Under the pieces are notes generated by a model. It had not been told where the DNA came from. It saw only the letters and a program-made list of their open reading frames with translations, and made no database searches. Shown one piece after another: positions 8,646 through 14,398 of a DNA stretch of 14,976 bases. Positions within the stretch are counted from its first letter, which is position 1, and the number at the start of each line of letters is the position of its first letter. The position numbers were made by a program, and so were the translations under genes. Source of the DNA: an uncultured Clostridia bacterium (lineage in GTDB: Bacteria > Bacillota > Clostridia > Christensenellales > Borkfalkiaceae); assembly GCA_947629845.1 (NCBI GenBank), contig CANRFD010000027.1, forward strand, positions 1-14,976. The letters run 5' to 3'.

Positions 8646-8674
8646 CCGAAAATTTTTTATTTTAATATTTTCGG
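8646..8674. repeat. Inverted repeat upstream of aspA
   Basis: Perfect 8-bp arms CCGAAAAT (8646-8653) and ATTTTCGG (8667-8674) around a 13-bp A+T spacer. It lies immediately upstream of the aspA -35 and upstream of the divergent 354-aa gene, so it could be an operator, an UP-type AT element or an old terminator. No function is shown. Confidence 0.5.
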
Positions 8675-8689
8675 CGCGGAGCGATCCTC

Positions 8690-8744
8690 TTTCCTTTTTT
8701 GTTCTTTCGTGCTACAATAAAAACGACAAAAAATTTACGGAGGT
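8690..8744 (+). promoter_or_regulatory. Promoter and ribosome binding site of the 354-aa gene
   Basis: Extended -10 TGCTACAAT (TACAAT at 8713-8718) with a weak -35 TTTCCT at 8690-8695, 17 bp away. A perfect GGAGGT (8739-8744) stands 7 nt before the TTG at 8752. That Shine-Dalgarno decides the non-ATG start. Confidence 0.7.
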
Positions 8745-8751
8745 AACGACC

Positions 8752-9816
8752 TTGCCGCTTGAAGAACTGAAAGAATTTGTTTCCGAAGAAGATATCTTGA
8801 CCCTGTATTCGACTGATGTTTACGACCACCCGCTTTTGTATTATTTAGATGCAGACGCTATGGACAGCACGGGATATTTCAACTATACAAAGGAAAATAC
8901 CTTTTGCGCAATACGACGGCTTCTATCATTGGACAATCCATGGCTTATGCGGCAGAAAAGGAAGGTCTTGGACGTAGACAGAAACAACGCCTCGGCCGCT
9001 TTGGGCGAAATCAGATGCTACGAAAATTTAATCGAGGCTTTCGGGAAAGAGAAAGTTGCCTTTATCCATGCCAAAAGCGACAAACATACTTCGGATATCG
9101 CCGTAAATAATGAAGATGAAACGGTTTATGTGGAGATCAATACCGTTCAAATGAACGGGAAAGAGGCCGAAGCGTTAGAAAACTTTTATAAGGAGACGCC
9201 GAAAAATCCGGAGCGCGTTCAAATCAGAGAACATGTTTCGCGTCCATTCGGTATCAGCAAAGGCTGCACGGCATCGGAAAAAGCGATCTATAAAATTGCC
9301 GATATCAAGCGGGACAGTTCCCAGTTCTCAAAGGACAAACCAAGCGTACTATGGGTCGATCTGCAGGATCCGCAAATCAATCATATTTGCAGCAATCTCT
9401 ATAATCTTTCCTCCGTACGGACGAGAAAAGGCATCGGCTTTCAATCAAACCTATTGTGGTATGCGCTTTATGCGGAAAAAGACATGCCGATCTTTGAAAA
9501 CGTATCCTTGGACAGCAATGAAGGCATAAAAGTAAAAGAGCTCCCGAAAATGAAATTGGATGGCAAATTTGCCGTGGAAAATTCAGCTCAAATAGACGCC
9601 GTCGTTTACAGCGGCCCCGATGCAACAGTCTTGTGCGAAAATCCGTTTAGTTCCAAACCGCTGCCGCTTTGGTTCGTCGAAGGATTGATGAGCGTTAAAT
9701 GGTTTGCGTTCGAATCGTCAAGAACCAACATGCCGAGCGGACAATTAAAAAGTCAATTGGAAATAGACCGCTCTATTATTAAAGAGTTGAGCAAAAAAAC
9801 ATTTTACCGCTGGTAA
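8752..9816 (+). CDS. Hypothetical protein, 354 aa, degenerate PD-(D/E)xK nuclease-like pattern
   Basis: I do not recognise a named family. The TTG start is fixed by a perfect GGAGGT. No signal peptide or membrane segment is seen. Residues 84-130 resemble a PD-(D/E)xK nuclease core: a helix GEIRCYENLIEAFG (E86), SDIAV (D115), then strand VYVEIN (E128). The lysine expected two residues after E128 is N130, so activity may be altered or lost. A later stretch (about 178-205, AIYKIADIKRDSSQFSKDK then strand VLWVDLQD) also recalls such nucleases. The C-terminus has LWFVEGLMSVKWFAFESS (306-323). Codon use is more AT-rich than in aspA or bsh, suggesting transfer. It is a single gene with its own promoter, ending beside a tRNA-Ala gene; no methyltransferase or toxin partner is adjacent. 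A lone defence or restriction-like role is only a guess. Confidence 0.72.
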   Translation: MPLEELKEFVSEEDILTLYSTDVYDHPLLYYLDADAMDSTGYFNYTKENTFCAIRRLLSLDNPWLMRQKRKVLDVDRNNASAALGEIRCYENLIEAFGKEKVAFIHAKSDKHTSDIAVNNEDETVYVEINTVQMNGKEAEALENFYKETPKNPERVQIREHVSRPFGISKGCTASEKAIYKIADIKRDSSQFSKDKPSVLWVDLQDPQINHICSNLYNLSSVRTRKGIGFQSNLLWYALYAEKDMPIFENVSLDSNEGIKVKELPKMKLDGKFAVENSAQIDAVVYSGPDATVLCENPFSSKPLPLWFVEGLMSVKWFAFESSRTNMPSGQLKSQLEIDRSIIKELSKKTFYRW

Positions 9817-9829
9817 GTAACGAAACCGT

Positions 9830-9870
9830 ACCATGGAGAGCGGGGGAGGCAAAGCCTCCCCCGCTCTCCA

Positions 9871-9874
<4 letters not shown>
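9830..9874. repeat. Perfect 21-bp inverted repeat at the 3' end of tRNA-Ala(GGC)
   Basis: Arms 9830-9850 and 9854-9874 are perfect reverse complements around an AAA (TTT) loop. The right arm includes the encoded CCA end of the tRNA gene (9871-9873). Neither strand has a T-run after the stem, so it is not a standard intrinsic terminator. It lies between the 354-aa gene and the tRNAs, transcribed towards each other. It could act as a tRNA 3' trailer, a factor-dependent or bidirectional stop, or a palindromic repeat element. Confidence 0.9.
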
Positions 9875-9946
<72 letters not shown>

Positions 9947-10001
9947 AAGCAACAGCGCCTGCCGAATGGGCGGGCACTGCAAACGCCGCTCCGTTGCGAC
10001 G

Positions 10002-10077
10002 TGGTGGAGATAGCGTGACTCGAACACGTGACCTCTGCGTTGCGAACGCAGCGCTCTACCAGCTGAGCTATATCCCC
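10002..10077 (-). tRNA. tRNA-Ala (anticodon CGC)
   Basis: 76-nt cloverleaf with encoded CCA. Acceptor GGGGATA pairs with TATCTCC, again with G3-U70. Anticodon stem CTGCG/CGCAG encloses loop TTCGCAA, giving anticodon CGC, which reads GCG. A dedicated CGC alanine tRNA fits a GC-rich genome. First gene of the minus-strand pair, preceded by the promoter at 10135-10163 and a leader containing a GGAGGA/TCCTCC hairpin. Confidence 0.97.
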
Positions 10078-10134
10078 GTATATGTTCGCTTCAATGCCGC
10101 GGGAGGACGCTCCTCCGCTTCATCTTACCCTGCG

Positions 10135-10163
10135 ATTATACCTGTAACCGCAAAAAAAAGCAA
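10135..10163 (-). promoter_or_regulatory. Promoter of the tRNA-Ala pair
   Basis: Minus strand TTGCTT (10158-10163), 17-bp spacer starting with a T-run, TATAAT (10135-10140). The leader to the first tRNA is about 50 nt. Confidence 0.82.
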
Positions 10164-10181
10164 GCAATTTCCGCGGGTTTT

Positions 10182-10212
10182 CGCAAATTTTTTTCTCCGA
10201 AGGAGATTTGCG
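10182..10212. repeat. Hairpin between the 75-aa gene and the tRNA promoter
   Basis: Nested inverted repeat: outer arms CGCAAAT/ATTTGCG (10182-10188 with 10206-10212) and inner CTCC/GGAG (10195-10198 with 10202-10205), with a bulged T-run on the plus strand (A-run on the minus). It is just after the stop of the minus-strand 75-aa gene. It may help end that gene, but the minus strand lacks a T-tract after it. Confidence 0.4.
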
Positions 10213-10218
10213 GCCATT

Positions 10219-10446
10219 TCAAACGGGAAAGACCTCTTCGATGTCGAAATCCAGCCCGTATTCCGCGGCTTTCTCCCACAGCGTAAGAAATTCAAGGCAT
10301 GTAACATAGGCGCCCTTGGCTCCCTGAACGGTAGCGTCGTCCTCGCCCGCCTTTTCCGCATCCAAAATATCCTCGAGAACGGTCATCAAGAAATCCATAA
10401 GATGAAGCAGCACATCTTGCGCCGGCAGAAGTTGTTTTTTGCACAT
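10219..10446 (-). CDS. Hypothetical small acidic protein, 75 aa
   Basis: Not recognised. The start is ATG at 10446 with AAGGAAGG about 10 nt upstream and a good promoter at 10477-10505, which together support a real gene. Residues about 10-32 form a leucine/methionine-rich amphipathic helix (LLHLMDFLMTVLEDILDAEK) with interspersed acidic residues. A second helix runs GAYVTCLEFLTLWEKAAE (about 45-62), and the tail GLDFDIEEVFPV is acidic. It is too polar for a clear membrane segment and is probably a small helical cytosolic protein. Its neighbours are only tRNA genes. No function can be proposed. Confidence 0.65.
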   Translation of the reverse strand: MCKKQLLPAQDVLLHLMDFLMTVLEDILDAEKAGEDDATVQGAKGAYVTCLEFLTLWEKAAEYGLDFDIEEVFPV

Positions 10447-10476
10447 GATCGTTTACCTTCCTTTTGTTGTTTCATA

Positions 10477-10505
10477 ATTATAGCACGCCCTCGGGCAAAG
10501 TACAA
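10477..10505 (-). promoter_or_regulatory. Promoter of the 75-aa gene
   Basis: Minus strand extended -10 TGCTATAAT (TATAAT at 10477-10482) with a poor -35 TTGTAC (10500-10505) at 17 bp. Transcription would start about 25 nt before the GGAAGG/ATG. Confidence 0.65.
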
Positions 10506-10569
10506 GTATTTGAAAACAATTCACAATTTTCAAATTCTCAAAAAATCTTGTTTGCTCCCGCTAAATCGA

Positions 10570-10598
10570 TTGACAAAAGGCGTCAAACGCGATAAAAT
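10570..10598 (+). promoter_or_regulatory. Promoter of tRNA-Val
   Basis: TTGACA (10570-10575), 17-bp spacer, TAAAAT (10593-10598), 18 bp before the tRNA. Eleven of twelve consensus bases match. Confidence 0.88.
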
Positions 10599-10616
10599 GA
10601 TTTTACCGAAACGAAC

Positions 10617-10693
10617 GGGGGCATAGCTCAGCTGGTTAGAGCGCATGCTTCACATGCATGAGGTCACAGGTTCGAGTCCTGTTGTCCCCACCA
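10617..10693 (+). tRNA. tRNA-Val (anticodon CAC)
   Basis: 77-nt cloverleaf with encoded CCA. Acceptor GGGGGCA pairs with TGTCCCC (one G-U). D arm GCTC/GAGC, anticodon stem CATGC/GCATG with loop TTCACAT giving CAC (reads GUG), T arm ACAGG/CCTGT with loop TTCGAGT. Monocistronic with its own promoter and a following hairpin. Confidence 0.97.
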
Positions 10694-10696
10694 AAT

Positions 10697-10732
10697 CGAA
10701 ATAATCCGAACTCAACGGTTCGGATTATTTCG
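10697..10732 (+). terminator. Terminator-like hairpin after tRNA-Val
   Basis: Perfect 15-bp stem (10697-10711 with 10718-10732) with loop TCAACG, ending in ATTATTTCG. It starts 3 nt after the CCA end. The T-tract is part of the stem rather than after it, so termination is likely but not textbook. Confidence 0.65.
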
Positions 10733-10764
10733 TATCTCGGGAATGAGAACGCATAAGCCAAACC

Positions 10765-10788
10765 GCCGAGGGAGAAGAAGCCCTCGGC
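10765..10788. repeat. Hairpin between tRNA-Val and the lipoprotein gene
   Basis: Perfect stem GCCGAGGG/CCCTCGGC (10765-10772 with 10781-10788) with an 8-nt AGAAGAAG loop. No strong T-run follows on either strand. Possibly a backup terminator for tRNA-Val. Confidence 0.5.
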
Positions 10789-10825
10789 AGCCTTTATAAT
10801 GAAATCTTTGGCGTGGACGCTCCGC

Positions 10826-10854
10826 TTGATTTTTGTATGTGTTTATGGTATAAT
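10826..10854 (+). promoter_or_regulatory. Promoter of the lipoprotein/122-aa pair
   Basis: TTGATT (10826-10831), 17-bp spacer, TATAAT (10849-10854). The expected leader is about 38 nt and contains GGAGGA at 10879-10884. Confidence 0.78.
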
Positions 10855-10898
10855 AACAGTGACAAACAGGAAATGGGCGGAGGAAGATATCGTTTCGT

Positions 10899-11339
10899 AT
10901 GAAAAAAATTTCTCTTTTGGCCTGTACGATATCAGGAATATTGCTGTCATTTGGATTGACGGCTTGCGGCTCCACCTACGCAAAAGTAACGGGGATAATG
11001 GCAGACATCGGTACAGAGCAAAATCAGCCGCTTCTTTACGGCAATCCGCTTTTGGATAGTCAGACGGTTGCGGAAAACGATTATATTTTACAAGTAGGGC
11101 AGGATTATCTTCTCGGCGTTGCATACACTCAAGCCGGCGGAAGTATTTTGAAATTACTATCGGCAGAAGCAATAACTCTGAAATATGATACGGAAGTTTT
11201 GGAAATTACACCGCCCGACGGAAAAATGAGCGAGGTCGTTTACTATCATTTCACTTGCAAAAAGGCTGTTGTGAATACCGCAATTATTGTAGAGGTAGAT
11301 AACGAACACACTTACAGCATGATCGTTACTGCGGAATAA
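10899..11339 (+). CDS. Small predicted lipoprotein of unknown function, 146 aa
   Basis: A lipoprotein signal peptide is plain: basic MKKIS, hydrophobic LLACTISGILLSFG, and lipobox LTAC with C23 as the lipidated residue, so the mature protein of about 124 aa should be anchored outside the membrane. The mature part is beta-rich (for example YILQVGQDYLLGVAY, AITLKYDTEVLEIT, NTAIIVEVDNEHTYSMIVTAE), suggesting an Ig-like or similar beta-sandwich. A lone Cys (about 119) remains. GGAGGA lies 14 nt before the ATG, a long spacing, but no other in-frame start exists nearby. Codon use is AT-richer than in bsh. It is followed after 24 nt by the 122-aa gene, probably in the same transcript. Family not recognised. 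Confidence 0.82.
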   Translation: MKKISLLACTISGILLSFGLTACGSTYAKVTGIMADIGTEQNQPLLYGNPLLDSQTVAENDYILQVGQDYLLGVAYTQAGGSILKLLSAEAITLKYDTEVLEITPPDGKMSEVVYYHFTCKKAVVNTAIIVEVDNEHTYSMIVTAE

Positions 11340-11363
11340 ACTTCAATTTCTCGGAGAAAAATC

Positions 11364-11732
11364 ATGGATCGGAAAAACGGCAACGGTATGGACTTTCTTG
11401 CAGGCGTTTCTTTCCACGACGCAAAACTCGTCGACGTGCGCTGTGACGAAAAATATGGGAAAGAATGCCTTTTGCTTCTCGTCGATTTTAAGCCTGCGGA
11501 AGCCCCTCCCGCAGGCGGGAACTTCTATGAGATCTCGCTTTGGGACGGGAAATTTATCCAAAAACCGAAGCGAATGAAAGACTGTTATATCCTCGCGCTT
11601 GACTGCTTTTCCGCAGAGCAATTTATGCGCACCCGAATCGAATTGGAGTATTTTGTGGGCAGTGAAGCGCACCATGATGTTTTAGAAATCGAATTTTCCG
11701 ACGTGAAAGTTTTCAAAGTAAAACAGGCATAG
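11364..11732 (+). CDS. Hypothetical protein, 122 aa
   Basis: Not recognised with confidence. ATG at 11364 follows CGGAG about 9 nt upstream. No signal peptide, so probably cytosolic. It appears as alternating beta strands: FHDAKLVDVRCD (17-28), CLLLLVDFK (35-43), YEISLWDG (55-62), RIELEYFVG (91-99), VLEIEFSDVKVFKV (105-118). The opening FHDA followed by paired strands recalls small beta proteins of immunity or DUF type, a weak impression only. It lies 24 nt after the lipoprotein gene, with no terminator between, and is followed by a strong hairpin; the two probably form an operon of surface protein plus intracellular partner. Confidence 0.75.
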   Translation: MDRKNGNGMDFLAGVSFHDAKLVDVRCDEKYGKECLLLLVDFKPAEAPPAGGNFYEISLWDGKFIQKPKRMKDCYILALDCFSAEQFMRTRIELEYFVGSEAHHDVLEIEFSDVKVFKVKQA

Positions 11733-11736
11733 AAAG

Positions 11737-11769
11737 ACCGCCGACGGAGCGTAATGCACCGTCGGCGGT
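11737..11769 (+). terminator. Terminator hairpin after the 122-aa gene
   Basis: Perfect 11-bp stem ACCGCCGACGG/CCGTCGGCGGT (11737-11747 with 11759-11769) with an 11-nt loop, 4 nt after the stop. The following TGCGTTGTTA is only moderately T-rich. Confidence 0.7.
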
Positions 11770-11874
11770 TGCGTTGTTATGGGTTTATGACTTTCGGCGC
11801 AACCTATCAAATCGTTTCTACGATTACTTTCCTTTTTGCGGAGGACGTGTTTTTATGAAAATCGTCGGCGGGTA

Positions 11875-11923
11875 TTGAAAATCCGCAGAGGCGTGCTATA
11901 ATATTTATATCGCCCAAATGGGC
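11875..11923 (+). promoter_or_regulatory. Promoter of bsh with palindromic leader
   Basis: TTGAAA (11875-11880), 16-bp spacer ending TGC, TATAAT (11897-11902), an extended -10. A 12-bp palindrome GCCCAAATGGGC (11912-11923) starts within a few bases of the predicted transcript start and could be an operator or a 5' hairpin. Confidence 0.72.
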
Positions 11924-11956
11924 ATACAAATACAAAAATCGGGAGAAACTTTTGAT

Positions 11957-12946
11957 ATGTGCACCGCCATTGCTTACAGAACCAAACGGATGTATTTCGG
12001 GCGCAATCTCGATCTGGAATTTTCCTACCGCGAGGAGGTCGTTATCACCCCGCGCAATTTCCCCCTCGTCATGCGCCGCATGCCTGCGCTGGAGCGCCAT
12101 TATGCGATGATCGGCATGGCGTACGTGCAGGACGGTTTTCCGCTGTACTACGACGCCGTAAACGAAGCCGGGCTCGGCGGGGCGAGCCTCAACTTCCCCG
12201 GGAACGCGCACTATTTCCCCGTCTGTGAACACAGGGACAACATTGCGCCCTTCGAGCTCATCCCCTACCTCCTCGGGACGTGCAAAAACATCGCCGAGGT
12301 GAAGGAGCGGCTTTCCTCCGTCAATCTTGCGGCGATCCCGTTCAGCGCGGCGCTTCCCCTCTCCCCCCTCCATTGGATCTTTTCGGGCGAGGGCGGCTCC
12401 GTCGTCGTCGAATCCACGGCCGACGGGCTGCACGTCTATGACGACCCCGCGGAAACGCTCACCAACAACCCGATCTTTCCCGCGCAGCTCGAACGCCTTG
12501 CCGACTTTCGGCCGCTCTCGGCGTTCCCGCCCGAAAACCGCTTTTCCGCCCGCCTCAATCTCGCCGTGTACAGCCGCGGCATGGGCGCCATGGGGCTGCC
12601 GGGGGACTTCTCCTCCCCCTCGCGGTATGTCCGCGCCGCCTTCGTGAAGGAAAATTCCCTCTCCGACGGCACCGAGGAGGACGACGTGACGCAGTTCTTC
12701 CACATTCTCGGCGCGGTGGAGCAGCAGCGCGGCTGCGTGCGGTGGGATGACAAGTGCGAGATCACCGTGTACTCCTCCTGCTGCAACGCGGAGACGGGAA
12801 CGTACTACTACACGACCTATTCCAACCGGCAGATCAACGCCGTGGAGATGGCGGCCGAGGAGCTCGATTCGCAAGCGCTCGCGCGGTATCCCCTGCAGGA
12901 AAAGCAGAACATCCTCTACCAAAATAAAAAACGCCCCCGCGGTTGA
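11957..12946 (+). CDS. bsh: Bile salt hydrolase (choloylglycine hydrolase)
   Basis: Ntn-hydrolase that cleaves the amide of glycine- or taurine-conjugated bile acids (EC 3.5.1.24). 329 aa, usual length. The start is ATG at 11957 because removal of Met1 must expose Cys2 as nucleophile; a start 39 nt upstream is open but would bury it. GGGAG lies about 11 nt upstream. Known catalytic and binding positions have counterparts: C2, R16 and D19 in YFGRNLDLEF, N79 in SLNFPGN, N170/N171 in LTNNP, R223 in SPSRYVRAAF. The C-terminal block VTQFFHILGAVEQQRGCVRW and ITVYSSCCNAETGTYYYTTY is typical of gut Firmicutes BSHs. These features favour bile salts over penicillin V as substrate. No signal peptide; cytoplasmic. 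Single gene with own promoter and terminator, so it is not linked here to a bile transporter. Confidence 0.94.
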   Translation: MCTAIAYRTKRMYFGRNLDLEFSYREEVVITPRNFPLVMRRMPALERHYAMIGMAYVQDGFPLYYDAVNEAGLGGASLNFPGNAHYFPVCEHRDNIAPFELIPYLLGTCKNIAEVKERLSSVNLAAIPFSAALPLSPLHWIFSGEGGSVVVESTADGLHVYDDPAETLTNNPIFPAQLERLADFRPLSAFPPENRFSARLNLAVYSRGMGAMGLPGDFSSPSRYVRAAFVKENSLSDGTEEDDVTQFFHILGAVEQQRGCVRWDDKCEITVYSSCCNAETGTYYYTTYSNRQINAVEMAAEELDSQALARYPLQEKQNILYQNKKRPRG

Positions 12947-12977
12947 GCGGGAAGCGTCGGGAATTTTGAAAATCGAT

Positions 12978-13008
12978 CCGCCGGCATAGCCCGGCGGTTC
13001 TTAATTTT
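12978..13008 (+). terminator. Terminator after bsh
   Basis: Stem CCGCCGG/CCGGCGG (12978-12984 with 12991-12997), loop CATAGC, then TTCTTAATTTT. It lies 31 nt after the stop codon. The convergent 150-aa gene ends at 13044; no separate T-rich hairpin was seen for that side. Confidence 0.78.
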
Positions 13009-13043
13009 CGGGCGTCGGCTCCGCGTGCCGCCGAGGACGTCCG

Positions 13044-13496
13044 TCAGGGCTTGGCCGCCTGTTTTTTCGCCAGCGAATACCGATGGCGGAACAGATACAC
13101 GCTGCGCTCCTCGATCACCTTGCAGAAGGCGATCACGCGTTCGTCGGAATACTCCTTGAAGGGGAACTCGTACTGCTCGACCTGCCCTCCCGGGAAGGTG
13201 ATCTCGAGCGACACGGAAAATTTGGGGCGGGGAAGCACCGCGCTTGCGCTGCCCCTTTTCTTCTGAAAGAACCGCTCCATGGACGCCTCGTACACCTGCG
13301 CACGCTTCTCGTCGAAGGTGACGGCGGTGAACATCGGCGTCTGGGTATAGTCGTAACCGTATGAAACGAGGCCGAAGAGATCGCCACGTACGATGTATGA
13401 GACCAAATTATCCTGCAGCTGCTGCAGGCGGTAGCGGAGTTGCGGAAAATCGTGTTCGAGCGTTTTGTCGTTTCTTTCCAACCGATATGTGACCAT
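13044..13496 (-). CDS. Hypothetical protein, 150 aa, downstream of LysR gene
   Basis: Family not recognised. ATG at 13496 has AAGGAG 8 nt upstream, overlapping the end of the LysR gene; the frame is open much further upstream but that part is a shadow of the LysR gene. Residues 16-40 look helical (FPQLRYRLQQLQDNLVSYIVRGD). A mixed beta section runs GLVSYGYDYTQTPMFTAVTF (42-61) and FSVSLEITFPGGQVEQYEFPF (about 93-113). The C-terminus is a basic helix (RVIAFCKVIEERSVYLFRHRYSLAKKQAAKP). No signal peptide or membrane segment; net basic, possibly nucleic-acid or ribosome associated, but this is only composition. It is the last gene of the mnmE-LysR-150 aa cluster, 11 nt after the LysR stop. Confidence 0.82.
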   Translation of the reverse strand: MVTYRLERNDKTLEHDFPQLRYRLQQLQDNLVSYIVRGDLFGLVSYGYDYTQTPMFTAVTFDEKRAQVYEASMERFFQKKRGSASAVLPRPKFSVSLEITFPGGQVEQYEFPFKEYSDERVIAFCKVIEERSVYLFRHRYSLAKKQAAKP

Positions 13497-13507
13497 ATTT
13501 TTTCTCC

Positions 13508-14395
13508 TTACAGTGAAAACAGTTTGATGAATGCCCGCAGTGAAAACGGCATGTTGGAGTTCTTCGGGAGCGCCATGCCGACCGAGCGCGCGGGCATGGC
13601 GGGGCGCACGTTGAGCTCGATGAGCTCGCCCGAGGCGAGCCGCCGCAGGGCGTATTCGCGCGGCAGGCAGCCGACGCCCATGCCGTTGGTGACGAGCCGC
13701 TTCATGAGATCCCAGCTGTCCACCTCGATGGCGGGGAGCAGGCGCACCCCCTGGCTCTCCGCAAAGCGATCTACCTGCGTGCGGGCGACGGTGTGCGGCT
13801 GCAAGAGAAGCAGCGGGTAATTTTGCAGGTCGCGGAAGGCGATCTCCTTCCCCTTGAGCTGTTCGTAGCCTTTCCCCGCGACGAAGATGTCGTTGAGCAG
13901 CATGATGGAGCGGGCGAGGCGGATGCCCTCGTCCTCCTCGATGGGGAGGTTCAAAAAGCCGATGTCGCACTTGTCGCTCTTGAGCTGTTCGATGATGCGG
14001 GGCGAGACGTCGGTGATGAGCTCGATCCTGACCTGCGGATACAGCTTGTGATATTCGACGATCTTGTCGGACAGGATGTACTCGAAGATGGTCTCCGACG
14101 CGCCGATGCGGAGGGTGCCCGTGGCGCTCGAGCGGAGTTCGGAAAGGCGATCCTCCACGCCCGCCAGCAGCTTTAACGCGCGTTCGACGTCGCCGAAGAT
14201 GAGTTCGCCGCCCTGCGCGGTGAGCTCCATGCCTCTGTGCGTGCGGTTGAAGAGCGGCGTGCCCAGCTGGTTTTCCAGCTGTTTGACGGCCTGCGAAACG
14301 GCGGGCTGGGAGATGTACAGTTCCTCGGCCGCCTTGGTAAGGCTCCCGCAGTGTGCAACGGTGTAGAACACCCTGTAAAGCTCGAGATTGACCAT
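13508..14395 (-). CDS. LysR-family transcriptional regulator
   Basis: DNA-binding regulator of 295 aa, normal length. The N-terminal winged helix-turn-helix covers residues 1-60 (FYTVAHCGSLTKAAEELYIS then QPAVSQAVKQLENQLGTPLF). A linker helix follows at 60-90, then the periplasmic-binding-like effector domain from GTLRIGASETIFEYIL (93-108) to about 290, with ITDVSPRIIEQLKSDKCDIGFLN in the first lobe and VDSWDLMKRLVTNGMGVGCLP in the second. The start ATG at 14395 is 3 nt after the mnmE stop, with GTGGGGAAAT inside the end of mnmE as the only ribosome-binding candidate, so translation is probably coupled. LysR genes usually face a divergent target promoter; here none is adjacent, so target and effector are unknown. 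Confidence 0.93.
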   Translation of the reverse strand: MVNLELYRVFYTVAHCGSLTKAAEELYISQPAVSQAVKQLENQLGTPLFNRTHRGMELTAQGGELIFGDVERALKLLAGVEDRLSELRSSATGTLRIGASETIFEYILSDKIVEYHKLYPQVRIELITDVSPRIIEQLKSDKCDIGFLNLPIEEDEGIRLARSIMLLNDIFVAGKGYEQLKGKEIAFRDLQNYPLLLLQPHTVARTQVDRFAESQGVRLLPAIEVDSWDLMKRLVTNGMGVGCLPREYALRRLASGELIELNVRPAMPARSVGMALPKNSNMPFSLRAFIKLFSL

Positions 14396-14398
14396 GGC

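Noticed and set aside
11918..11956. Longer bsh start 39 nt upstream.
   Set aside because: It would place 13 residues before the Cys nucleophile; Cys2 must become the N-terminus, and the upstream part overlaps the palindromic leader.
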